Positions 45,079-53,914 of a DNA stretch of 64,000 nucleotides are shown here, piece by piece (positions within the stretch are counted from its first letter, which is position 1; each line of letters begins with the position of its first letter). A model generated the notes under the pieces. That model did not search any database. It was given only the letters and a program-made list of their open reading frames with translations, and was not told where the DNA came from. The stretch spans positions 1 through 64,000 of the forward strand of contig NZ_KZ984445.1 in the NCBI RefSeq assembly GCF_003569915.1, in the 5' to 3' direction. This stretch comes from Comamonas testosteroni (GTDB lineage Bacteria; Pseudomonadota; Gammaproteobacteria; Burkholderiales; Burkholderiaceae_C). A program made the translations under genes and the position numbers.

Positions 45079-46214
45079 TGACCGCCGTCGCAGAACAGGT
45101 GGAAAGTGCATCCATGAGCGCTGAGGGGTTCATCGGACGCATTCCGGTGCGCAACCTCTGGCTGCTGATGCTCTACGCCTCTGACCTGTTCCGCACTCGC
45201 GGCATCGGCAAGATCGGCTTGGAAGACAGCCCGGACGATCTACCGGATCTAGTCGCGGAGATCCTTGCCCACGCGGTTGAGGTGCGACAGCGTCGCCGCT
45301 TGAGTCTTGGATATCGATCTCGTGATGCAGTCATCAATCGCGTGCGTGGCCGGATCGACGTCTTGACCACCGAACGCCATCAGTTGATGGATAGAGGCCT
45401 GGTGGCGTGCCGGTTCGACGAACTCACCATCGACACACCACGCAATCGTTTCGTCCGAGCAGCCTTGGAGTCCATCTCCAGGATCGTTCAGAGGAAGGAC
45501 GTTGCCCGTCGGTGCCGCGCACTTGCGGGTGGCATGAAGGCAATGGGTGTATCAGGGGACGCACCGACCCGCGCCCAAATGAGCACCGATCGTTTCGGCC
45601 GTAACGATGCGGACGACCGGTTCATGGTGGCAGCCGCAAAGCTGGCGTTCGACCTAGTGCTACCTACGGAGGCGTCGGGTGCGAATGTGCTCTCTCTGCC
45701 GGACCGAGAAGCGACGTGGGTACGTCGTTTGTTTGAGCGAGCGGTGGGCGGCTTCTACCAAGTCGTATTGAGTCCGCAGGGCTGGCGGGTGCTGTGCGGC
45801 GGGACGATGGGCTGGCAGATCGAGCAGAAGACAGCGGGGATCGACAAGATATTGCCGACCATGCGAACTGATGTCGTGCTCGACCACCCGTCAAACGGGC
45901 AGCGGATCGTCATCGATACCAAGTTCACCTCGATTGTGACGAGCGGTTGGTACCGTGAGGAAACCCTGCGCAGCGGATACGTGTACCAGATCTACGCCTA
46001 TCTGCGCTCCCAGGTTGGGTGCGGCGATGCGCTTGCAGATCACGCGAGTGGATTGTTGTTGCATCCCGCGATTGGCCAGATGGTCGACGAGACAGTGCTG
46101 ATCCAGGGGCATCGCATTCGTTTTGCCACCGTGGATCTGACTGCGTCGACGGCGGATATTCGATCGCAACTGCTGCGATTCTTTGACCCGATCCAGTCAG
46201 TGACAGGCCAGTGA
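45078..46214 (+). CDS. mcrC: McrC nuclease subunit of a type IV restriction system
   Basis: This 378-residue protein carries the McrC hallmark N-terminal region (IPVRNLWLLMLYASDL; then a DTPRNRFVRAAL helix) and a C-terminal PD-(D/E)XK nuclease with MRTDVVLDH near 264 and VIDTKFTS near 278. The catalytic Asp and DTK lysine are present. The start overlaps the mcrB stop as TGATG. It stimulates the McrB GTPase and cuts DNA. Unlike the two coiled-coil systems in this window, this is a conventional McrBC pair. Confidence 0.9.
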   Translation: MTAVAEQVESASMSAEGFIGRIPVRNLWLLMLYASDLFRTRGIGKIGLEDSPDDLPDLVAEILAHAVEVRQRRRLSLGYRSRDAVINRVRGRIDVLTTERHQLMDRGLVACRFDELTIDTPRNRFVRAALESISRIVQRKDVARRCRALAGGMKAMGVSGDAPTRAQMSTDRFGRNDADDRFMVAAAKLAFDLVLPTEASGANVLSLPDREATWVRRLFERAVGGFYQVVLSPQGWRVLCGGTMGWQIEQKTAGIDKILPTMRTDVVLDHPSNGQRIVIDTKFTSIVTSGWYREETLRSGYVYQIYAYLRSQVGCGDALADHASGLLLHPAIGQMVDETVLIQGHRIRFATVDLTASTADIRSQLLRFFDPIQSVTGQ

Positions 46215-47233
46215 AGAGCATGGATCGAATCTACATCGACACCTGGGCAAACATCAGCGCTGACGGTTGGAGCTCCCTCCTTCTGGGCAACGGCGCCAGC
46301 ATCGCCATCCACAAAGAGTTCGCATACCCAACACTCCATGGCATTGCTGATGCAAAAGGACTGCTCGCCACTACTGCCCCAATATTCGCGAAGCTCGGGA
46401 CAACCGACTTCGAGCATGTTCTGCTCGCGTGCTGGTATGCCGAGCATGTCAACGGGGCATTAGGGACGCCGTCGGCCGCCATCTCCGCAGCCTATGAGGA
46501 GGTTCGCACAGCGCTGATCGAGGCCGTGCACAGCGTGCATCCGGTGCATGCCGATGTTGCCACCGACCTACAGCGGGTCGGTGCGTTTGCAAGCGCGTTT
46601 CCCACGGTCGTCAGCCTGAACTACGACCTCACCTTGTACTGGGCAATGCTGCTGTTCAACGCGGCGCACGGAAGTTGGTTCAAAGACGCATTCCACGACG
46701 GGGAATTTCAGACGGATTGGGATTATCTGCGGCGACCCTATGGGCACGCTGCAGGAGCAACATTAGTTTTCTACCCTCACGGCAGTCTTGCGGTTGCTCG
46801 TGACTACCTTGGTGATGAGACAAAGCTTTCTGTAGGCGCGGGAGGCGCAGGTGACTTGCTTGGCACCATAACCCGGAGGTGGGCGTCCGGGCACTATGTG
46901 CCCGTGTTTGTTAGCGAGGGAACCAGTCATCAGAAGGTCGCTGCGATTCGCCGAAGTCACTACCTGACGAACGTATATGAAGAGGTGCTGCCCGCCCTTG
47001 GAGAGAGCCTGGTCGTATATGGCTGGAGCTTTGACGAGCGAGACCAACACGTGCTCGACGCCATCGCATCGAGTCCGCCAAAGCGAATGGCCGTCTCGGT
47101 TTTCACTGGTCAGCCAGATGGAGATCAGCAGGCGTTCTGCCACCAAGTGCTTAAGGCTGCTGGCCGGTCCTTGCCTGACACAGGAGTGATGTTCTTCGAT
47201 TCGCGAAGCCCTGGATGCTGGAACAATCCATGA
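46211..47233 (+). CDS. SIR2-like / DUF4917 family protein
   Basis: This 340-residue protein has a Rossmann-like SIR2-type layout: LLLGNGASIAIHK near residue 23, VVSLNYDLTLYWA near 135, and SHYLTNVYEEVLPALGESLVVYGWSF near 255 with SF-x-D-x-D after it. This matches the DUF4917 group, related to NAD-processing SIR2 domains of defence systems. Catalytic residues cannot be assigned with certainty. The start (GTG at 46211, overlapping the mcrC stop; ATG at 46220 is an alternative) makes it the last gene of the operon. It may deplete NAD as a back-up response when restriction fails; this is inference. Confidence 0.72.
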   Translation: MKSMDRIYIDTWANISADGWSSLLLGNGASIAIHKEFAYPTLHGIADAKGLLATTAPIFAKLGTTDFEHVLLACWYAEHVNGALGTPSAAISAAYEEVRTALIEAVHSVHPVHADVATDLQRVGAFASAFPTVVSLNYDLTLYWAMLLFNAAHGSWFKDAFHDGEFQTDWDYLRRPYGHAAGATLVFYPHGSLAVARDYLGDETKLSVGAGGAGDLLGTITRRWASGHYVPVFVSEGTSHQKVAAIRRSHYLTNVYEEVLPALGESLVVYGWSFDERDQHVLDAIASSPPKRMAVSVFTGQPDGDQQAFCHQVLKAAGRSLPDTGVMFFDSRSPGCWNNP

Positions 47234-47247
47234 TGCGGTGCTGAACC

Positions 47248-47748
47248 CTACTGCTCGCTGGCAACCTTCATCTCCCTGACCCACGTTTGCAACGCCCTTA
47301 GCTGCTCGGCGTTCTCGTGGCAGGTCTGGTAGTTGGCGGCAACGGTTCCGGCGACGGTAGAGAGCGCAATGCCTGCGGCGGCCGCATCAGCATCTCGGGC
47401 GGGCTCGGGCAGTTCACCGGCGGCGGCAGCGTCGTGCAGGCGCACAAAGCCACGGTTGATAGTGCAAGCAGCATCGGCTTGAACGGGCACATAGACGGGG
47501 ACCTCCTTGATGATGGTGTCGCCCTTCTCGCGGACGATGCGGACGCGATCGACGTACTGCGTAACGACCTTGACGGTGGCTTGCGCCTGCCGTTCGCGGA
47601 CGGCGGCGGCTTGCAGGGCTTGTTGCTGGATGGCGGCATCCCATTGCGCTTGAACGTGGCTCGCACCCTTGATCCAGCCGAAGCCAACCAGGGCGACGCT
47701 GAGCGCCGCGAGGGTCAGCAGCCGGTACGGCCACGGAATCACGCTCAC
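47248..47748 (-). CDS. rz: Rz-like inner-membrane spanin
   Basis: This 166-residue protein has one N-terminal membrane segment (YRLLTLAALSVALVGFGWI) followed by a periplasmic coiled coil rich in Gln, Ala and Arg (QWDAAIQQQALQAAAVRER), the form of phage i-spanins. GTG at 47748 overlaps the endolysin stop. A second reading frame inside it encodes the Rz1-like lipoprotein. Together they bridge and disrupt the outer membrane at the last step of lysis. Confidence 0.8.
   Translation of the reverse strand: MSVIPWPYRLLTLAALSVALVGFGWIKGASHVQAQWDAAIQQQALQAAAVRERQAQATVKVVTQYVDRVRIVREKGDTIIKEVPVYVPVQADAACTINRGFVRLHDAAAAGELPEPARDADAAAAGIALSTVAGTVAANYQTCHENAEQLRALQTWVREMKVASEQ
47298..47492 (-). CDS. rz1: Rz1-like outer-membrane spanin lipoprotein, nested in rz
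   Basis: This 64-residue protein lies entirely inside the Rz gene in another frame. The signal peptide ends in the lipobox LCAC near residue 18, and the mature part is very Pro-rich, as in phage Rz1 (TTLPPPVNCPSPP). The nested arrangement is that of lambda and P2-like phages. Confidence 0.82.
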   Translation of the reverse strand: MCPFKPMLLALSTVALCACTTLPPPVNCPSPPEMLMRPPQALRSLPSPEPLPPTTRPATRTPSS

Positions 47749-48245
47749 GACGCCTCCCCGATGCACTGCCGGTACTCGGCTTCTCGCCGAGTAGCCAGCC
47801 CGCCGCACAGCCGCGCGTTGGTAGGCTGCGCACAGTCCTTGCCCTGGAAGAAGCGCCAGCGCCGCAGCTCGGAGCACGCCCCGGCGTAGTCACCGGCATT
47901 GAGTTTCCTGACCAGCGTGGACTGGCAGAATGCGCGGCTGCCGACGTTGTAGGAGAAGCTCACCAGCGCGTCGTACTCGTGCTGGGCCAGCGGCACGGTG
48001 ACGCATTGCTTCAATGCACCCTCGAACTGCTGCACGTCGGTGAGTGCCCGGGCCAGCGCCTTCGGCGGCGTGGTGGTGTCGCCCAGCTTCACTCCGGTGG
48101 TGGTACCGAACCCGATGGTCGGCACATCGCCCTTGACCGGAATCACTGCGCGGTCGGTGTAGCCCTCGTGAAGCACGATGCCGACCAGCGCTGCAGCGGA
48201 CAGCGTGAGCGCGGCCACCGTCCGGCGTTGCGGCGGGCGGATCAT
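47745..48245 (-). CDS. Phage endolysin, GH24 lysozyme with signal-anchor
   Basis: This 166-residue muramidase has the catalytic Glu in LHEGYTD near residue 27 and the Asp and Thr of KGDVPTIGFG, the E...D...T triad of T4/P21-type lysozymes. The hydrophobic, Ala-rich N-terminus just before the catalytic Glu (TVAALTLSAAALVGIVL) is a probable signal-anchor-release sequence, so export would use the host Sec pathway. Start and stop overlap the neighbouring lysis genes by four bases. Confidence 0.9.
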   Translation of the reverse strand: MIRPPQRRTVAALTLSAAALVGIVLHEGYTDRAVIPVKGDVPTIGFGTTTGVKLGDTTTPPKALARALTDVQQFEGALKQCVTVPLAQHEYDALVSFSYNVGSRAFCQSTLVRKLNAGDYAGACSELRRWRFFQGKDCAQPTNARLCGGLATRREAEYRQCIGEAS

Positions 48246-48469
48246 CGGTGCATCTCCGGCTGCGCGACCAAGCGGGCGACGGTCGCGCCGATGCTGGCGG
48301 CAAAGGCCAGCAGCACGAACGCGCCGCGCGGCAGTACGTCCCCGAACAGCGGCACCACCACTTCCGCCGCCGTGAAGGCAGCGGCCAGCAGCGAGAAGCG
48401 AATGCTCCAGGCCCGTCGCAACACGCACCGCCAGTCGTCCAGAAGGCAGATCTTCGGCTTGGCGGTCAT
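48242..48469 (-). CDS. Small phage membrane protein, holin or pinholin candidate
   Basis: This 75-residue protein has two hydrophobic segments (about 24-42 and 48-68) between charged ends. It overlaps both the DUF6127-like gene and the endolysin by four bases. Size, topology and place fit a class II holin; with a signal-anchor endolysin it may be a pinholin. No family motif proves this. Confidence 0.65.
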   Translation of the reverse strand: MTAKPKICLLDDWRCVLRRAWSIRFSLLAAAFTAAEVVVPLFGDVLPRGAFVLLAFAASIGATVARLVAQPEMHR

Positions 48470-48771
48470 TGCACGCCTCCCATCAGCTTCAACTTGATGG
48501 CGGCCCCCACCAGCAGCGCAGCCAGGATGCCGGTGGTCACGACCTTGATGGTGGTCTGCCACGCCGTTCGGCGGGCATCGCGCCACGCCTCCAGCAGATC
48601 GCGCAGTTCGCGGATGTCCTTCGCGGCGCTGCCGTTCTCCAGCCCGAGATGGGCGAGGCAACGCTCGGCTCCGCGTTCGGCGGCACGGTCGAGCAGTTCG
48701 TCGAAGTCCTCGCGGCGCAACAGGAGCATGTTTTCCACAAGGGCGGCGGGTTGTTGTTCGGGTTCGGTCAT
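48466..48771 (-). CDS. DUF6127-like small phage membrane protein
   Basis: This 101-residue protein has a helical N-terminal part (LLRREDFDELLDRAAERGAE, then RELRDLLEAWRDARRTAWQT) and one C-terminal membrane segment (VVTTGILAALLVGAAIKL). It matches small DUF6127 proteins found beside phage lysis genes. ATG at 48771 is preferred to an upstream in-frame start. Function is unknown; a holin regulator (antiholin) is one possibility. Confidence 0.7.
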   Translation of the reverse strand: MTEPEQQPAALVENMLLLRREDFDELLDRAAERGAERCLAHLGLENGSAAKDIRELRDLLEAWRDARRTAWQTTIKVVTTGILAALLVGAAIKLKLMGGVQ

Positions 48772-48873
48772 TGCAGGTCTCCAGTTCAACGAAGTTGTGG
48801 AAAAGCCAAATGCGAAACCCGCCTGATGCACGTGGCACCAAGGCGGGTTCAGGGGTGATCAGGAAGATGGGTT

Positions 48874-49095
48874 TCAGATTTCGATGATTTCCAGCGTCAA
48901 GCTGGGGGCGCCGCCTTCGATGACGTCATCACGCACGAACACCTTTTGGCCGATGGCAGCGCTGCCGCGTGCGCGGATCAAGCCGCCGCCGGGCAAGGCA
49001 ACGGTCACGACGCCGGAGCCGATGCCGACTACCGTGCCCGCCTGCAATGGCGGATCAGGGATAAGTTGGCGGAACTGCTCGTAGAGGTTATGCAT
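48874..49095 (-). CDS. Small phage tail-tip associated protein
   Basis: This 73-residue protein has a short helix followed by beta-strands (GTVVGIGSGVVTVALPGGG) like the small OB-type modules of baseplate spike proteins. It overlaps the end of the tail hub-like gene by eight bases. The family is not recognised. Confidence 0.6.
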   Translation of the reverse strand: MHNLYEQFRQLIPDPPLQAGTVVGIGSGVVTVALPGGGLIRARGSAAIGQKVFVRDDVIEGGAPSLTLEIIEI

Positions 49096-51118
49096 GGCTC
49101 TGCACCCCCAAGGTCTGCCAGACCTCCGGCATTCCTGCCTCGACTTGCGTCGAGCGCACGATGCCCAGCCTCGTTACGCTGCCGTCCTGGTACTCGACGA
49201 ACGCACCCGGCTCGATGATCCCCGTCTCGGCCAGCACCGGCAGGCGCAGACTGACCTCGATCTGTTGACCGGTGTCGGCCAGCACGGCGATACCACGTTG
49301 CCTTGCGGCCGCCGCCTCGGTGATCAGTGGATCGACGACCATCGGTGCAAGTACGTCTCCTGCAGTCCCAGCCCGGGTCACTTGTCCGAGCACGCCGACG
49401 TCCTGCCCGGAGACGAACACACGGTTGTACGCAGGCTTTTCCAGCCATCGCAGCGACTCGCGGGCGACGGCGTCGACGGGCAGCACGAAGTCTGGCTGTA
49501 TTTGTCCATTTCGGGTGTTCCACTCCCATGGCGCGACCGGATACCGGTGGCGCACGCGGATGCTCTGGTCGGACGGGTGCGGGATCAGGTAACCCCCAGC
49601 CGCACTGGCAATGGCAACCAGGGCTTCCATCCACGTGCCCTGCTGGGTGAATACCCCGGCCGGGACGTTCCAGTCGGTCAAGCCCCAATCGACGCTCCAA
49701 CCCAGCGGGATGCCGTTGAGCGTAAGGACATCGTCCATCAACTGACGTGCCGTGCGCGCCTGCGGTTGCTGAAAGTTCATCACCGGCGCGTAGGGCGCGG
49801 CCAGCACGGCGTTACGCCCTCTTCCTGAGATGCGGATGCTCGCGTCGCCGAAAACACGCTCGCGGCTGATGCTCTCGGCCAGCACGCGAAACGGCGTGCC
49901 GTTGACGCTGGCCACCAGTTCGACCGGGCCGCCGTTGCTGCCGGGGGCGACGAGGCTTGTAGCGGCGACGGGCAGCAGCGCATCGAAGCCCCAGGTCCAG
50001 GACGCGGCATCGAGCGAAAGCGAGAGATTGAACACCGGCACGGGCAAGCCATCGGGCAGCCGGTGCAGCGTCACGTTGTTGATCACGAAATACACCCTCC
50101 GAACGGGAACGACCACCGGCTCCCCATCGGGAGGTAGCGGGTCGATGTGGTTTTCACAAACGAACAGCAAGTGGCTGTCCGCTGGGGCCAATGCCGCGAA
50201 AAGCAGGTGGGCGCTCGGCGTGTAGCAAGGTTGCGGCGCGGGCGGCTCTGGGATCACCCAGATGCTGATCCCTGGCAGCGGCGGCACGGCATCCTGATAC
50301 CGGCCACGCCATCCCATCGCTGATGGACTCGCGCTCTGAAAATCACTCCCTTGGCGCTGGGTGAGCTGTCGCGCGGTTTGCCAAGGGCTCACCCGTCCCG
50401 CGCGCTTGGTGCGGTCGCCGTCTTGATGACGAAACCCCGTCGCATCGCGCAGGCGGGACGCGTTCTGAAACAAGCTCAGTCGAGCCAATTCGAGATACGT
50501 GCCATCCTGATGCGCGAACCACGTCAAGTCGTGGAAGGGCCGAGCCTGTTGCTGGCCCGTTCGATGCTGCGCTGGCAGCGAGGCCAAGACCGGGGGTAAC
50601 CGATGATCGACGCCTTGAGGCGCGGCAATCGTGCGCCGCCAGAACGTCTTCCAGCCTGCGGGCGTTGCTGCCGTATCCTGCTGGCCCTGCTTCGCGCCGT
50701 CCTCCGTCTGCTTCGCCACCTGCCAGAGGTGCGAAGTCCGACCCACCGTGGGACGCTGGGTGCGCGAGTAGTACCTGATCTCACCGGAGAACACGACACC
50801 GGGAAGACTTGCACCCACCACGTCCAAGGGCACGCTCGGGCGCAGCAACAGCGTGCTCACCGCCAATGCAGGTAGCTCGGCCAGCAGTTCAGCCCTCGCT
50901 GGCGGGATGAACTTGATCGCCACGACCGGCAACGGTAGGCTGATCAGTAGCACGACGTCGTCGCGCGGCGCGATAAAGCCCGCACCGAACACCAAGTCGG
51001 CGTCGGTTGATGCGGGTTGATCGAACAGCAAATCGACCAGTGGTGGCCCGATCTGAATGCTGAACCCGGGCACTGGTAAAGTGGCGGCCAGGGTCAGTTC
51101 GCTGGGTGCGCTTGGCAC
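49088..51118 (-). CDS. Phage tail tip / hub-like protein
   Basis: This 676-residue protein has a variable N-terminal half that is Pro- and Gln-rich. The C-terminal half contains ARTARQLMDDVLTLNGIPL and ALVAIASAAGGYLIPHPSDQ, which resembles the hub domain of tail-tip proteins (gp27/gpD fold family). A GTG start is used. Its place at the end of the structural genes, next to a small OB-type protein, fits the tip of a siphovirus tail. Assignment is by context and general pattern. Confidence 0.6.
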   Translation of the reverse strand: MPSAPSELTLAATLPVPGFSIQIGPPLVDLLFDQPASTDADLVFGAGFIAPRDDVVLLISLPLPVVAIKFIPPARAELLAELPALAVSTLLLRPSVPLDVVGASLPGVVFSGEIRYYSRTQRPTVGRTSHLWQVAKQTEDGAKQGQQDTAATPAGWKTFWRRTIAAPQGVDHRLPPVLASLPAQHRTGQQQARPFHDLTWFAHQDGTYLELARLSLFQNASRLRDATGFRHQDGDRTKRAGRVSPWQTARQLTQRQGSDFQSASPSAMGWRGRYQDAVPPLPGISIWVIPEPPAPQPCYTPSAHLLFAALAPADSHLLFVCENHIDPLPPDGEPVVVPVRRVYFVINNVTLHRLPDGLPVPVFNLSLSLDAASWTWGFDALLPVAATSLVAPGSNGGPVELVASVNGTPFRVLAESISRERVFGDASIRISGRGRNAVLAAPYAPVMNFQQPQARTARQLMDDVLTLNGIPLGWSVDWGLTDWNVPAGVFTQQGTWMEALVAIASAAGGYLIPHPSDQSIRVRHRYPVAPWEWNTRNGQIQPDFVLPVDAVARESLRWLEKPAYNRVFVSGQDVGVLGQVTRAGTAGDVLAPMVVDPLITEAAAARQRGIAVLADTGQQIEVSLRLPVLAETGIIEPGAFVEYQDGSVTRLGIVRSTQVEAGMPEVWQTLGVQSHA

Positions 51119-51121
51119 GGC

Positions 51122-51517
51122 CTACCCTAGAATCGCCGACACCATCCGAGCGTCACCACCCAGATAGAGGTTGGTGCTGGCCAGCTTCACGTCGCCACTC
51201 CCATCGGTGCCGCTGCAGTCCATATCCAGGGCGGTCACGTCGTTGCCGTTGACCAGCCGTGCCCAGGTGGCGACGCCGGTGCTGGTGATCAAACCGTCCT
51301 CCTGTTGCGTCATGGTGAGGAGTCCCCCCGCAATCGTGCCTGCGGGCTTGGTGAGCCTGATCTCGACCAGCATCGCGCTCGTAGGCGTATCCGCTGGATT
51401 GGGCGGCCGCGTTCCGCCGTAGATGCGCAGGCGCGCCGGGTTGGTGCCTGCGTCGAGGAAGGCCAAGGTACCCACCAGACGCGCCTCGTTATGTTCGACA
51501 GTGATGGAAACGGTCAC
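51122..51517 (-). CDS. Small phage tail-module protein, unknown
   Basis: This 131-residue beta-rich protein (RLVGTLAFLDAGTNPARLRI) has no recognised family. It overlaps the previous gene's end by four bases and is followed after three bases by the hub-like gene, so it belongs to the tail operon. It may be a small tip or fibre-attachment protein. Confidence 0.65.
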   Translation of the reverse strand: MTVSITVEHNEARLVGTLAFLDAGTNPARLRIYGGTRPPNPADTPTSAMLVEIRLTKPAGTIAGGLLTMTQQEDGLITSTGVATWARLVNGNDVTALDMDCSGTDGSGDVKLASTNLYLGGDARMVSAILG

Positions 51518-52599
51518 GGCATCATCTCCGGGCGTAGGTTGTCCGCGATCACGGCGCGGTACAGCTGCTTGTAGTCGTAGCTAACTACGGTGTATCTCTG
51601 AGACAGATCGAGCAACTCAAACCGGTACACCCCGGTAGCGTCGCTCCAGGTTTCAGCCACCAGGATGCGGGTGTTCTCGCTGACCAATTGCACGCGCCGC
51701 ACCAGGGGCTGGTCGGGCTGGCCTTGCTCCTTGACCGTTCCGGTGATGAAGCCGTGGCCACTAAAGTGGATGTTCTTGCGGTAATTCGGAATCGCGTGAA
51801 CGTGCCAGTCGTAGCCACCACCCCGACTCCACAGCTCAGAGTTGGGACTGTTCAAGCGCCTCAGGTCGCAATCGGCATTGACGCCGATGTGGGCAGCAGG
51901 GTCAGGCAGCACCGAGGTCGAACCACCCGACAGCGGCAGAAGGTCATCTGCGGCGTTCACGCTCACCGTCGCGGGAAACGCGGGCAGACCGGAAGGTGTG
52001 TCACCCGCAATCGCGTGGACACGGGCAGTCGCTCCATAGAGAAATACGCCCGGGATCAGCTTGCCCCGGTAGGCAGCATCGCCAATCTGGAACATCAGCA
52101 CGCCACCAGCCTTGAACTGAATCAACCGCGCCCACGGCACACCATGGGCGTCAAAGGCTCCGGTGATCACCTCGCAGCGCAGGATCATCCGCTGGCCGAC
52201 GTTGAAGGTCGGGGCCACGTCGGCAAAACCAGCGACGGGCTTGGCCCCTTCGTTGATGCCGCCAGATACCGCCGCACCATCGCCGAAGCCACTGTTCCAG
52301 CGGGAAACGCTCCAACCGCCATCGAGATGGGCGAACCGGTAGCCCTCGGAACCATTGCCGGTCGTCATCCACAGCCCGATGTGCTTGCGGGCGCTTGGGT
52401 CGGTCAGCAACTCGATGTCGGCCTCGAACCAGAAATCGCCGTGGGCGGCTTCATTGAAGCGCAGGATGGACTGGCTGTTGGGAGCCGAGATGTCGATGGA
52501 TTGCTGCGCGCTGTTGTGCGTCGCGGCCATTCCACCGAGGACTGCTGTGTAGCCAGTGGCAGGCGCCGTGGCGAAGGTTTCGCTCAGCGGGTAGCTCAT
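51514..52599 (-). CDS. Phage tail protein with lectin-like domain, possible receptor-binding component
   Basis: This 361-residue protein opens with a beta-sandwich-like domain of about 220 residues (FWFEADIELL, HIGLWMTTGNGSEGYRFAHL) that recalls concanavalin A-like carbohydrate-binding folds. A carboxypeptidase-regulatory/Ig-like C-terminus follows (GFITGTVKEQGQPDQPL, then TGVYRFELLDL). Such combinations occur at phage tail tips and fibres, so it may touch the host surface. The exact family is not known to me. Confidence 0.6.
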   Translation of the reverse strand: MSYPLSETFATAPATGYTAVLGGMAATHNSAQQSIDISAPNSQSILRFNEAAHGDFWFEADIELLTDPSARKHIGLWMTTGNGSEGYRFAHLDGGWSVSRWNSGFGDGAAVSGGINEGAKPVAGFADVAPTFNVGQRMILRCEVITGAFDAHGVPWARLIQFKAGGVLMFQIGDAAYRGKLIPGVFLYGATARVHAIAGDTPSGLPAFPATVSVNAADDLLPLSGGSTSVLPDPAAHIGVNADCDLRRLNSPNSELWSRGGGYDWHVHAIPNYRKNIHFSGHGFITGTVKEQGQPDQPLVRRVQLVSENTRILVAETWSDATGVYRFELLDLSQRYTVVSYDYKQLYRAVIADNLRPEMMP

Positions 52600-52602
52600 G
52601 GC

Positions 52603-53868
52603 TTACCTCCACGGGCCGGTGATGTCGAACGCGATCTGCGCGCCTTCGGCTTCCCCGCTGTACTGCGTCCTGACCAGCAGGAAGCGCTTACCCGCCTGCC
52701 CCACCACGTTGTCCACGATGCTCTGATCGCTGTAGGGCCGATCTTGCGGCATCCACAGCATTCCAGGCAGGATGCCGCGCATATGGCCATCCTCCTGCCG
52801 CACGTAGGCGGGCAGCAGCCACAAGCTGTAGTCGGCTCCGTTCGGAAACGGCATCGGGCCCCGGCCGCAGATTTGCTGGCCGTTGTTCGTGTTCAGGGAC
52901 GTGAGCCCAAACCGCACCGGGTTGCCGAGTTGGGTGTGGTTACGCAGCAGCAGCTTGCCCGAGAAATCCAGTGAGCACACCAATCCGTAGCCGCCGTATT
53001 GACCCGGGTAACTCCAGTGGTTGCTCATGCCCGAGTAGTTGTCATCGGCAGCCAGCACCGTGGCGTAGTTGTCACCCGGCTTGAAGCTGATGAGATCCCC
53101 GAAGCAGTAGCTGTTGCGGCCATACCAGCCGTAGCCCGCCGCGTTGGTACAGAAGAGGAAGAACAGGCGGTCGTCACCGATCAGCACCCAGTTGCGCCCA
53201 CCGCCGCCGCTGTCACCAGCGCTCTCATACTGGCCGCCCCTCGCGTGGTACCACTTGTGCCAGCCCCACTGGCTGGCGGTGACCTGTTTCCAGTTCTGCG
53301 TCGGGTTGTTCGGGTCATAGGGAGCCTGCGCGCCGACGATGGTGTCGATGTCAGACAGGTCTTCGACGATGCCGACATTGGCCCACTTGGCCCAGCCCGT
53401 GGTGTAGTTGGGCGTCTTGAGGCTGTTGTCGATCAGCAGAATGTTTTGCGGGGACTGCGGGTTCTTGCTGCGATAAGCTGCCTTGTGAGTCGCCGAGAAC
53501 GGCTTCTCCCACCCCAGCGGGGCAACCTTGGCCGAGAGACTCGTCGCCGTCGTGGCCGGTGAGACGGGCGTGCCGGTCACCGCGTAGGTGAACGTGGTCA
53601 TCGTCGCCGTCAGCACGCGGAATTGCCCGTTGTACTCGGGCTGCTCAGCGCCAGCGATCTCGACCACCTGAAATGGCCGATAGGCGTGGCCCGAGGAAAT
53701 AGTCGCCGTGGCGATGCCGTCGACGAAGGTCAACGTATCGATAGCCTTCAAGGCGAAGCCATTGATCAGGCACGCATCGAGCATCGTCACCAGATCGCCC
53801 CAGTTGTTGGCGATCTGGGGCGCGCCGGTCATGCCGCTGCTGAAGTATTTGACGCTCAGGTCGGTCAT
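52603..53868 (-). CDS. Phage tail-module protein, unknown
   Basis: This 421-residue protein is rich in Gly, Tyr, Trp and Asn (for example AAGYGWYGRNSYCFGDLIS), typical of beta-structured tail-tip or fibre proteins. A C-terminal pattern GKRFLLVRTQYSGEAEG precedes the end. It lies between the 1211-residue tail protein and the lectin-like protein in one transcription unit. No enzymatic motif is seen. Confidence 0.65.
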   Translation of the reverse strand: MTDLSVKYFSSGMTGAPQIANNWGDLVTMLDACLINGFALKAIDTLTFVDGIATATISSGHAYRPFQVVEIAGAEQPEYNGQFRVLTATMTTFTYAVTGTPVSPATTATSLSAKVAPLGWEKPFSATHKAAYRSKNPQSPQNILLIDNSLKTPNYTTGWAKWANVGIVEDLSDIDTIVGAQAPYDPNNPTQNWKQVTASQWGWHKWYHARGGQYESAGDSGGGGRNWVLIGDDRLFFLFCTNAAGYGWYGRNSYCFGDLISFKPGDNYATVLAADDNYSGMSNHWSYPGQYGGYGLVCSLDFSGKLLLRNHTQLGNPVRFGLTSLNTNNGQQICGRGPMPFPNGADYSLWLLPAYVRQEDGHMRGILPGMLWMPQDRPYSDQSIVDNVVGQAGKRFLLVRTQYSGEAEGAQIAFDITGPWR

Positions 53869-53914
53869 AGGAATTCCTGCGAGAAGGGTTCAAAGATCAG
53901 GGGCACCCACACCA

